Part shown: in pieces, positions 1 to 4,630 of the stretch
How the letters are laid out: the number at the start of each line of letters is the position of its first letter
Numbering within the stretch: position 1 is the first letter of the stretch
Source of the DNA: Candidatus Omnitrophota bacterium
Lineage (GTDB): Bacteria > Omnitrophota > Gorgyraeia > Gygaellales > Profunditerraquicolaceae
Assembly: GCA_030691585.1 (NCBI GenBank)
Contig: JAUYEC010000019.1
Coordinates: 1-5,829 of the forward strand
Reading direction: 5' to 3'
Length of the DNA stretch: 5,829 bases
The notes under the pieces: model-generated
Seen by the model: only the letters and a program-made list of their open reading frames with translations
What the model was told of the DNA's origin: nothing
The model's database searches: none
Program-made: the position numbers and the translations under genes

Positions 1-46
1 TAGTAGCTTTACAAACAAAACTGATAAACTCTTAAAATCTTTATGA

Positions 47-78
47 ACCGCCGTATACGGAACCGTACGTACGGTGGT
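47..78 (+). ncRNA. group II intron domain V
   Basis: A 32-base hairpin with a 9-bp lower stem (one G-U pair), a two-base CG bulge on the 3' side, a 4-bp upper stem and a GAAC loop. The bulge and lower stem correspond to the metal-binding catalytic core in known group II introns. No compensating or disabling mismatch is seen, so the ribozyme core looks intact at this end. Confidence 0.82.
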
Positions 79-80
79 GT

Positions 81-118
81 AAAAGGACAGCAGGAGCAAT
101 CTTGCTTCCTATTTTAAT
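81..118 (+). ncRNA. group II intron domain VI with branch-point A
   Basis: Three stacked helices close a 6-base loop (95-100). The single unpaired A111 on the 3' side is the expected branch-site adenosine. The geometry (3-bp basal helix, AGGA/TCCT helix, bulged A, then about three bases to the 3' splice site) is what I would expect for class-C-like introns. Confidence 0.72.
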
Positions 119-133
119 CAAGAAAGGATAGGC

Positions 134-232
134 ATGGACAAAGGAATACGGTTTATATTTATTATATTGGGAATTTGTATTTTAGCAGGAATATTATGTA
201 TAGTTTTTGCGGTTACGCACAATATTAAATAG
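134..232 (+). CDS. 32-aa single-pass membrane protein, unknown function
   Basis: A 32-residue ORF (ATG to TAG) starting MDKGIRFIF. Residues about 7-28 are almost wholly hydrophobic (I, L, V, F, G, C), giving one membrane segment. A short K/R-bearing N-terminus and a VTHNIK tail leave little outside the membrane. The AAGGA at 124-128 lies 5 bases before the ATG and begins only a few bases after the predicted intron end, so ribosome access after splicing would be intact. Its stop TAG overlaps the AGGAGG that serves the next gene. I do not recognise the family. Tiny hydrophobic ORFs arise by chance in A+T-rich DNA; the well-placed SD and the chain of similar genes downstream argue that this one is real. 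Confidence 0.6.
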   Translation: MDKGIRFIFIILGICILAGILCIVFAVTHNIK

Positions 233-236
233 GAGG
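231..236 (+). promoter_or_regulatory. Shine-Dalgarno AGGAGG setting a TTG start
   Basis: A perfect AGGAGG overlaps the TAG stop of the preceding 32-codon gene and lies 6 bases before TTG 243. There is no ATG or GTG at suitable spacing in that frame, so this site fixes the TTG as the start. Confidence 0.7.
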
Positions 237-242
237 GACGGA

Positions 243-380
243 TTGAAACTGAGCGGCTGGATTTTTATGATTGTCACGTGGAGTTTAATTATTGGCCTGC
301 TTATATTTTGCTATAGCCGCATATTCAGGAAAGGGCCTGGCGGAGAAGATTCCAAAACATTAAAACGGCTTAGAAAATAG
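243..380 (+). CDS. 45-aa single-pass membrane protein, transporter small-subunit-like
   Basis: The TTG start gives MKLSGWIFMIVTW... for 45 residues. Residues about 5-25 form one membrane segment. The remaining 20 residues are polar and strongly basic (RIFRKGPGG, then KTLKRLRK), which by the positive-inside rule puts the C-terminus in the cytoplasm. The pattern of a short N-terminus, SGWIFMI, a membrane helix and an FCYxxIF-like end reminds me of the very small accessory subunits found beside sodium:solute or NSS-family symporters (MetS-type). That is resemblance by eye only, and no symporter gene is in the window. The stop TAG again overlaps an AGGAGG motif. It is 10 bases downstream of the 32-aa gene and probably co-translated with it. 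Confidence 0.66.
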   Translation: MKLSGWIFMIVTWSLIIGLLIFCYSRIFRKGPGGEDSKTLKRLRK

Positions 381-384
381 GAGG
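379..384 (+). promoter_or_regulatory. Shine-Dalgarno AGGAGG before a GTG mini-ORF
   Basis: The motif overlaps the TAG stop of the 45-aa gene and is followed after 5 bases by GTG 390. It is too far (40 bases) from the rnfA ATG to serve it directly, so it most likely loads ribosomes on the 12-codon ORF that runs into rnfA. Confidence 0.5.
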
Positions 385-389
385 GGCCT

Positions 390-428
390 GTGTCAACACG
401 ATTAAATGATAAAGGAATAAGAAGATGA
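390..428 (+). CDS. 12-codon leader ORF coupled to rnfA
   Basis: GTG 390 opens a 12-codon frame (MSTRLNDKGIRR) whose TGA overlaps the rnfA ATG in an ATGA arrangement (425-428). A perfect AGGAGG stands 5 bases before the GTG. The upstream junction (stop TAG fused to AGGAGG, then a non-ATG start) repeats the layout at 230-245. The peptide is polar and basic with no membrane segment, so its role, if any, is more likely translational coupling than a stable protein. It may equally be the residue of a decayed gene. Confidence 0.38.
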   Translation: MSTRLNDKGIRR

Positions 429-1033
429 ATTCTGGACAGTTTTTAGCAATTTTTATCTCGGCAGTTTTTGTTAACAATGTTATTTTGTCGCGTTTTCTAG
501 GCCTATGTCCTTTTGTTGCCATATCTAAAGACACGAGACAGGCGTTTGCCATGAGTATGGCAATTACGTTTGTGGCTACGGTATCGTCTGCAATAACATG
601 GGTGATCTACCGTTTCCTTCTGGTTCCGTTTAACCTGACATATTTACGCACCCTAGTCTTTATCTTGATCATTGCTGCTTTTGTACAGTTGGTGGAAATG
701 GTAATTAGAAAGACGAGCCCCGCCCTTTATCGTGCTTTCGGTATTTATCTGGTTTTGATTACTACTAACTGCGCCGTATTAGGCGTGGCGGTTTTGAATA
801 TTGATATGTTCTATTTAAATAATAAGGCAGTAACTGGGAGTTTTATATTTTCGATATTCCAGGGATTATGTGTTGGAATCGGTTATACTTTGGCTATGCT
901 TTTGATGTCAGGCATCAGGGAGAGGCTTGAACTATGCAATTATCCCAAGGCATTTAAGGGCCTACCTTTGGCATTTATCATTGGTTCTATAATGAGCCTT
1001 GCATTTATGGGGTTTAGCGGGTTTAAATTCTAA
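425..1033 (+). CDS. rnfA: RnfA-type subunit of ion-translocating electron transport complex
   Basis: This 202-residue, full-length homologue of RnfA/RsxA has its TAA stop at 1034-1036. RnfA is an integral inner-membrane subunit of the Rnf complex, which couples electron flow between ferredoxin and NAD+ to Na+ or H+ transport. Diagnostic stretches seen: VNNVILSRFLGLCPF (16-30), NLTYLRTLVFILIIA (70-84), EMVIRKTSP (91-99), ITTNCAVLGVA (112-122), IRERL (164-168) and SLAFMGFSG (191-199). About six membrane segments are expected. Cys28 and Cys116, which in Rnf/Nqr complexes take part in a membrane-embedded [2Fe-2S] cluster shared with RnfE, are both kept. RnfA, RnfE, NqrD and NqrE are paralogues; the LGLCPF and TTNCAVLGVA wording favours RnfA. 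An AAAGGA at 411-416 lies 8 bases before the ATG. RnfB, the usual next gene, is absent; two tiny membrane genes follow instead. Confidence 0.93.
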   Translation: MNSGQFLAIFISAVFVNNVILSRFLGLCPFVAISKDTRQAFAMSMAITFVATVSSAITWVIYRFLLVPFNLTYLRTLVFILIIAAFVQLVEMVIRKTSPALYRAFGIYLVLITTNCAVLGVAVLNIDMFYLNNKAVTGSFIFSIFQGLCVGIGYTLAMLLMSGIRERLELCNYPKAFKGLPLAFIIGSIMSLAFMGFSGFKF

Positions 1034-1066
1034 GCGTAGATTTGTTAAATTAACGAGAGGCAAAAA

Positions 1067-1189
1067 ATGGATGATATCTGGCGTTCTATAGCGCCTACTA
1101 TTGTTAGTTTAACGGTCGTAATTTTCCTTATAGTTTTTTCACATAAGATCAGAGAAGAAAATAAGCGCGATAAAGAAGATAAAAATTGA
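1067..1189 (+). CDS. 40-aa single-pass membrane protein, unknown function
   Basis: A 40-residue ORF (MDDIWRSIAP... to TGA). An acidic N-terminus (D2, D3) is followed by a membrane segment at about residues 9-26 (IAPTIVSLTVVIFLIVF). A very polar tail of alternating K/R and E/D (HKIREENKRDKEDKN) probably lies in the cytoplasm. GAGAGG at 1055-1060 is 6 bases before the ATG. The gene starts 30 bases after the rnfA stop and ends 19 bases before the next small gene, so one transcript is likely. No family recognised. A size and layout like a small subunit of a membrane complex is inference only. Confidence 0.6.
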   Translation: MDDIWRSIAPTIVSLTVVIFLIVFSHKIREENKRDKEDKN

Positions 1190-1192
1190 GGG

Positions 1193-1198
1193 AAGGAG
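1193..1198 (+). promoter_or_regulatory. Shine-Dalgarno AAGGAG deciding between two starts
   Basis: AAGGAG lies 10 bases before ATG 1209 but only 3 before ATG 1202. The 1202 frame closes after about 35 codons without a clean membrane segment, while the 1209 frame gives a typical small membrane protein, so 1209 is preferred. Confidence 0.5.
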
Positions 1199-1208
1199 AG
1201 AATGAAAT

Positions 1209-1352
1209 ATGACTGGAAACCTATGGCAGGATTGGCCGGTGTATGTTTTAATGGGGGCGGTAGTATTCTTTTTCGGGTATGTTATTATAAAAGGGAATAT
1301 GCCGTATAAGCAAAACAAGGGAAAAGATGATAATGAGGAAGCTGAGAAATAA
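1209..1352 (+). CDS. 47-aa single-pass membrane protein, unknown function
   Basis: A 47-residue ORF (MTGNLWQDWPVYV... to TAA). Two Trp residues (6, 9) stand at the start of a membrane segment (about 10-28, VYVLMGAVVFFFGYVII). A hydrophilic tail follows, first basic (K, KQNKGK) and then acidic (DDNEEAEK). The Trp belt and basic flank suggest N-out/C-in topology. It is the last of the four tiny membrane genes. The competing start at 1202 is in another frame and gives a poorer product. No family recognised. Its proximity to rnfA and to the 40-aa gene is the only functional clue. Confidence 0.6.
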   Translation: MTGNLWQDWPVYVLMGAVVFFFGYVIIKGNMPYKQNKGKDDNEEAEK

Positions 1353-1502
1353 AGAAGATTAGGGATCCACGCTAACCATCTAAAAGCCCGCCAGTTACTA
1401 AGCAATTCTTTTGTATTTCGCAGTATAATTGACTCCCAGAAGGTAGGCCCGCTGAATTAAAAACTTTACCTTGTATTCTTTTGTGTTATAATATGCGGCA
1501 TT
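1353..1502. other. intergenic gap with promoter, no gene
   Basis: There are 150 bases between the small-protein cluster and the hydrolase. I see no convincing ORF and no intrinsic terminator (no G+C hairpin followed by a T-run). The block ATTCTTTTGT occurs at 1405-1414 and again at 1475-1484, each followed by a TATAAT (1424-1429 and 1487-1492). Only the second has a matching -35. The gap is where the composition changes from the A+T-rich left part to the G+C-richer right part. Confidence 0.55.
1465..1492 (+). promoter_or_regulatory. sigma-70-type promoter with extended -10
   Basis: TTTACC (1465-1470, 4 of 6 matches to TTGACA) is followed after 16 bases by a consensus TATAAT (1487-1492), which is itself preceded by TG at 1484-1485 (extended -10). 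Transcription should begin near 1498-1500, only 3-5 bases before ATG 1503. The hydrolase, and probably the FAD oxidoreductase and rsmD behind it, would be read from here. Confidence 0.6.
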
Positions 1503-2336
1503 ATGGAAACTAATAATACCAAAAAATATAATTTTTTCCTGGAAGGCGGCGAGAACGCGGTGCTCTTGATCCACGGTATCACCGGCACGCCTTCGGAGAT
1601 GCGCTATTTGGGCAAGTGCCTGAACAAGGCGGGCTTTACTGTTTTCTGTAATACCCTGCCGCGGCACTGCAGTACTCTCGATGACCTCAAGAAAGTGACT
1701 TGGCAGGAGATAGAAGAGGCCTGTATTGAGGACTTCCGGTTCATACAAAAAGGGCATAGCCGGGTATTCGTCGGCGGGCTTTCAATGGGCGCGTTAATGA
1801 GTATACACCTGGCGCATAAATTTCCCGATGAGGTCGCGGGCGTCATTGCCCTGGCACCGACTATTTTTTACGACGGCTGGGCCCTGCAAAAGGGCAAGTC
1901 CATCATGGAAATAGTCTGGCATGTCCCCTGGATAAGAAATATGGTGAATATCCGGGAAGACTGGCCCTTCGGCCTTAAGGACGAAGATCTCAGGGAAAAT
2001 ATCGAGCGTTTTTACAAAAATGCCAGGGCCGACCAGTTCAGCAAAAAAGTTTTTCTTTTTGGCAGCCCGTTTTTCCCTATGGCTAATCTTTATCAGCATC
2101 ACCTTTTAACCAAAGTGGTAAAAAAAGAGATCCCGCATGTCAAGACCCCGATTCTGCTGATCCATGCCCGCGAAGATGATATGGTCAGCCCCAAAAATTC
2201 CCAGTATATTTACGACTTCATCGGCTCCCCGCTTAAGTCAATGGTGATCCTGGAAAACAGCTACCACATGATACCTATTGATAACGATAAGGACCGGGTT
2301 GCCGAAGAAGCCGTAAAATTCATGAACAGCGTTTAA
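1503..2336 (+). CDS. alpha/beta-hydrolase, carboxylesterase/lipase-like
   Basis: A 277-residue serine hydrolase of the alpha/beta fold, close in layout to small carboxylesterases and monoacylglycerol lipases (Est30/YvaK type), which are usually about 250 residues. Seen: HGITGTP at 24-30 (oxyanion-hole loop), the nucleophile elbow GLSMG at 92-96 with Ser94, a likely catalytic Asp225 in HAREDDMVSP (221-230), and His255 in ENSYH. Thus the full triad is present. Residues about 124-210 form a helical, aromatic-rich insert that would act as the lid or cap, somewhat longer than usual. There is no signal peptide, so it is probably cytoplasmic; its ester substrate cannot be told. The start has no SD, and the promoter leaves a leader of only about 4 bases. 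A TAA at 1458-1460 closes the frame upstream. The next gene begins 79 bases on, across a hairpin. Confidence 0.88.
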   Translation: METNNTKKYNFFLEGGENAVLLIHGITGTPSEMRYLGKCLNKAGFTVFCNTLPRHCSTLDDLKKVTWQEIEEACIEDFRFIQKGHSRVFVGGLSMGALMSIHLAHKFPDEVAGVIALAPTIFYDGWALQKGKSIMEIVWHVPWIRNMVNIREDWPFGLKDEDLRENIERFYKNARADQFSKKVFLFGSPFFPMANLYQHHLLTKVVKKEIPHVKTPILLIHAREDDMVSPKNSQYIYDFIGSPLKSMVILENSYHMIPIDNDKDRVAEEAVKFMNSV

Positions 2337-2345
2337 AATAAAGGG

Positions 2346-2415
2346 AAATAAAGGGGACGGTTCTATTTTTCCGCCCTCACAATCAAGCTAAAAAATAGAA
2401 CCGTCCCCATTATTT
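2346..2415. repeat. long REP-like inverted repeat directly before a start codon
   Basis: Arms 2353-2370 and 2391-2408 are perfect 18-bp complements (beginning GGGGACGGTT and ending AACCGTCCCC) around a 20-base loop. After one A/A mismatch (2352/2409), six more pairs follow (2346-2351 with 2410-2415). The foot of the hairpin touches ATG 2416. There is no T-run after either arm, so it is not a standard terminator. From memory, hairpins with this core recur between genes in Omnitrophota and some deltaproteobacterial genomes and may be REP-type elements moved by Y1 (RAYT) transposases; no transposase is in this window. Confidence 0.85.
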
Positions 2416-3915
2416 ATGAAATATGATACAATAATAATCGGCGCCGGCATGGCCGGCCTTACCTGCGCGTTAAAGCTTTCCGCGGCGGGGAAGAAGGTGC
2501 TGGTGTTGGAGAAGCAGCCGGTGCCCGGAGGTTTTGCCACCGGTTTTAAGAGAAAAGGCTTCTTTTTTGAATCGGCGCTGCATTGCGTGGATGCCCTGGG
2601 TAAGGGCCAGAAAGTCAGGGATTTTTTGGTCGAGACGGGCGTGGCCGGGGGCCTTGAATTTATTGAGTTGCGCGACCTGGCGCGCATTATTTATCCGCAG
2701 CACGATTTTGTGGCTGAGGCCAGCCGCGAGAGCCTCCTGGATTATTTCAAGCACTCCTTTCCCCAGGAAAAAAATAATATTGACAGGATCTTCGCCGAAT
2801 TTGACGCCTTCTACAAACATTTTGACCGTTTTGATGACTCAAGGCTGCCGGAATGGCTCAAGCTTTGTCTTACTTTGTTTCTTTATCCGCGCATTATCAA
2901 GATGTCCTGTCTGACTTGCGAACAAGTCATCGTTAAACATACTCATGATAAAAAACTTCAGGCCATGGTCAGCAGTATCTGGGGTTTTATGGGCCTGCCT
3001 CCCCAGAGGCTGTCTGCCTTTTATTTTTTAATAATCTTCCGCGCCTACCATTATTATCCTAATGTATATGTGAGGGGTGGTTTTTCCCGGATGTTCGAGG
3101 CTATGGCCAACAAGATCAGGGAAAACGGTTCTGAAGTGATGTTTAATACGGTGGCCAAAGAAATAGTTACCGACGGCAGGCGCTGTTTCAAAGCCGTGGT
3201 CACGGATAAGGCTGGACGGATAGAGGCGCGCAGTGCCGTATCAGGCGCGGATTGTTTTTCTACTCTGACCGGCCTCTTAGACGACGAGGCCGTGAAAGAG
3301 GATTATCGCAAAAAGATGTCTGCTTTTGAAAAATCCGTTTCCGCCTTTCAGGTTTATCTGGGTTTAAAGGTCCCGGCAAAGGCCCTGGGCATGGGCCGTT
3401 TCATGTGTTTTATCAACAGTTCTTATGACCACAGCGCGTCTTTCGAGGCTTCTTTGCGCGGCGATTACTTAAACGGCATCATCAGCGCGGTTGACCACGC
3501 TCAACTTGACCCGGAATTGGTTCCGTTCGGGAAAGGCGAATTATTGATCTTTACCCTGGACAATTACGCTAACTGGAAGAGCCTATCGGAGCAGGAATAT
3601 AAAGATAAAAAGGCGCAGGTTGCGCGGATCTTGATAAAGCGTGTGGAAAAATATTTGCCCGGCTTAACGGATAATATTGAGGTTATGGAAACGGCGACAC
3701 CCATGACTATGGCTCGATACGGCTCGTCTTCGGAAGGTGCCATCTATGGGTTGGCCCAGACTGTGCCCCAGGCAAGCATTAACCGGTTATCTCAAAAGAC
3801 CAAAATCAAGGGCTTGTTTTTGGCCGGGGCATGGACTAGGCCGGGCGGGGGTGTGCACGGCTGTTTTGTTTCCGGCAGTGACGCGGCGGGCCTCGTTTCT
3901 AAATATCTAAAATGA
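2416..3915 (+). CDS. CrtI/CrtISO/RetSat-like FAD-dependent oxidoreductase
   Basis: A 499-residue flavoprotein of the phytoene desaturase / carotenoid isomerase / retinol saturase group. Residues 4-33 form the beta-alpha-beta ADP-binding fold with GAGMAG (9-14) and Glu32 for the FAD ribose, followed by PGGFATGF (37-44). The C-terminus has the second FAD motif, GLFLAGAWTRPGGGVHG (466-482). Length and both ends match the family, so it is complete. Substrate specificity is not readable; the group acts on polyenes, retinoids and other hydrophobic molecules, and no crtB or other carotenoid gene is beside it. The Rossmann motif starts at residue 5, and a TAA at 2389-2391 closes the frame upstream, so ATG 2416 is the start. 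It has no SD because the hairpin occupies that space. Its TGA overlaps the rsmD start (ATGA). Membrane association is common in the family. Confidence 0.88.
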   Translation: MKYDTIIIGAGMAGLTCALKLSAAGKKVLVLEKQPVPGGFATGFKRKGFFFESALHCVDALGKGQKVRDFLVETGVAGGLEFIELRDLARIIYPQHDFVAEASRESLLDYFKHSFPQEKNNIDRIFAEFDAFYKHFDRFDDSRLPEWLKLCLTLFLYPRIIKMSCLTCEQVIVKHTHDKKLQAMVSSIWGFMGLPPQRLSAFYFLIIFRAYHYYPNVYVRGGFSRMFEAMANKIRENGSEVMFNTVAKEIVTDGRRCFKAVVTDKAGRIEARSAVSGADCFSTLTGLLDDEAVKEDYRKKMSAFEKSVSAFQVYLGLKVPAKALGMGRFMCFINSSYDHSASFEASLRGDYLNGIISAVDHAQLDPELVPFGKGELLIFTLDNYANWKSLSEQEYKDKKAQVARILIKRVEKYLPGLTDNIEVMETATPMTMARYGSSSEGAIYGLAQTVPQASINRLSQKTKIKGLFLAGAWTRPGGGVHGCFVSGSDAAGLVSKYLK

Positions 3916-4457
3916 GGATAATTGCCGGGCAGCACAAGGGCCGGGCTATTAAGATGCCAAGGGGGATCCGGCCCACCCAGAATAAGGTGCGCAAGGCCGT
4001 ATTTGATATCTTAGGCGATGTCAGCGGGCTGTCTTTTTTAGAGCTTTTCGCCGGCAGCGGAGCAGTCGGCCTTGAGGCAGCGTCCAGGGGGGCGGTTGAA
4101 GTAGAGCTGGTAGAGCTTGACCGCGCGGCTCAAAAGGCGATTGAGGAGAATATCCGGGTGATGAAACTGGATAACTGTTGTATCAGAATGCAGGATTCGG
4201 CAGAGGCGGTAAGGGATCTTTTTAGCCGAGGCAAAAAATTTGACCTGATATTCCTGGACCCTCCTTATTATCGGGAGTTTTCAAAAAAAACCTTGCAAAC
4301 CCTGTCTGATTATGATATATTACAGGATAATGGTTTGTTAATTGTGCAGCATTTTAAGAAAGATGAGCTCCCAGATACTCTGGGAGTTTTAAGTTTATTT
4401 AAGCGCTCAAGATACGGCGATACCGTATTGTCGTTTTATAGGAAACTGAAGAAATAG
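3912..4457 (+). CDS. rsmD: 16S rRNA (guanine(966)-N2)-methyltransferase RsmD
   Basis: A 181-residue Rossmann-fold methyltransferase that uses S-adenosylmethionine to methylate G966 (E. coli numbering) of 16S rRNA during small-subunit assembly. Seen: the family opening MRIIAG with K and R residues following; RPTQNKVRKAVFDIL (20-34), the usual RPTxxxVReAlFniL signature; SAM motif I LELFAGSGAVGLEAASRG (43-60); acidic residue D70 ending VELD; and the catalytic DPPY at 116-119. Length is typical. The start overlaps the oxidoreductase stop by 4 bases and lacks its own SD, so translation is probably coupled. coaD follows, as in many bacteria, but across a 173-base repeat-filled gap. Confidence 0.95.
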   Translation: MRIIAGQHKGRAIKMPRGIRPTQNKVRKAVFDILGDVSGLSFLELFAGSGAVGLEAASRGAVEVELVELDRAAQKAIEENIRVMKLDNCCIRMQDSAEAVRDLFSRGKKFDLIFLDPPYYREFSKKTLQTLSDYDILQDNGLLIVQHFKKDELPDTLGVLSLFKRSRYGDTVLSFYRKLKK

Positions 4458-4472
4458 AAAGGAATAGGTAAA

Positions 4473-4620
4473 GGTTAGGGTAACGAAGCCCGTATCGGTA
4501 TTCGTCTTCCCTGCCTGCCGGCAGGCAGGCGTCGTTCGTATTTCGTATATCGTTAAACTACACGGTACGGACGACGAAAGACGGACGACGAACTACGAAA
4601 CGGGTATTGTAACCGTAACC
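4473..4620. repeat. compound inverted-repeat (MITE/REP-like) element
   Basis: Outer arms 4473-4510 and 4583-4620 match as reverse complements at 28 of 38 positions. Inside, 4510-4529 is a perfect 20-base palindrome (CCTGCCTGCC plus its complement). The stretch 4530-4540 pairs with 4566-4576 at 10 of 11 positions, plus a G-U, so the whole can fold as a multi-arm cross. The right side contains ACGGACGACGAA twice (4567-4578 and 4581-4592, 14-base period). The sequence looks non-coding and low in complexity (CGT/ACG-rich). The right arm supplies the in-frame TAA (4616-4618) that limits coaD to ATG 4631. Confidence 0.75.
4510..4529. repeat. perfect 20-base palindrome
   Basis: CCTGCCTGCC is followed directly by its exact reverse complement, with no spacer. 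It lies nested inside the larger element at 4473-4620. No T-run follows. As RNA it needs to open the centre bases to form a loop, so it may act at the DNA level. Confidence 0.8.
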
Positions 4621-4630
4621 GATAGACAAG

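Larger units (their letters stand above)
1..118 (+). mobile_element. 3' end of a group II intron (domains V and VI), partial
   Basis: Seen: bases 47-78 fold into a 9-bp stem (47-55 with 70-78), a 2-nt CG bulge (68-69), a 4-bp upper stem (56-59 with 64-67) and a GAAC tetraloop (60-63). This is the size and shape of domain V, the catalytic hairpin of group II introns. Bases 81-118 fold as domain VI: AAA 81-83 with TTT 112-114, AGGA 84-87 with TCCT 107-110, AGCAGG 89-94 with CTTGCT 101-106. A111 is left bulged as the expected lariat branch point, 6-7 nt from the 3' end. The string GAACCGCCGTA...TACGGTGGTGT resembles introns that I would place in bacterial class C; the class is inference. Frame 2 is open from the window edge to a TGA at 44-46, so the tail of the intron reverse transcriptase may end there, but this is too short to identify. 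The intron end (117 or 118) is approximate. Confidence 0.82.
4458..4630. other. rsmD-coaD gap filled by repeat element
   Basis: 173 bases with no gene. Almost all of it (4473-4620) belongs to the compound inverted repeat described separately. No promoter with both boxes, no SD before coaD and no T-run terminator are evident. Confidence 0.6.

Noticed and set aside
61..133. Riboswitch upstream of the first small gene
   Set aside because: The helices match group II intron domains V and VI in exact geometry, including the bulged A, so a riboswitch is unnecessary.
370..552. 60-codon minus-strand ORF over the rnfA start
   Set aside because: Antisense to conserved rnfA sequence, with no SD and no recognisable product.
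1202..1309. Alternative ORF from ATG 1202
   Set aside because: SD spacing of 3 bases is too short, and the product lacks a clean membrane segment; the 1209 frame is better on both counts.
1139..1405. 88-codon minus-strand ORF opposite the small membrane genes
   Set aside because: Antisense to two + strand ORFs that have SDs and clean membrane segments. Its hydrophobicity is what is expected opposite A-rich coding DNA, but I cannot exclude it fully.
1398..1757. 119-codon minus-strand ORF
   Set aside because: Its 5' part is antisense to the hydrolase; the product shows no family motif, and the hydrolase has its full catalytic triad.
2353..2408. Intrinsic transcription terminator
   Set aside because: The stem is strong, but no T-run follows the right arm; the next bases are ATTATTTATG, leading into a gene. 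The T-run is inside the stem.
2534..2914. 126-codon + strand ORF inside the oxidoreductase
   Set aside because: An out-of-frame shadow of a gene with intact FAD motifs; R/S/W-rich with no recognisable fold.
4567..4592. CRISPR array
   Set aside because: Only two 12-base copies with a 2-base spacer; they are part of an inverted-repeat element.
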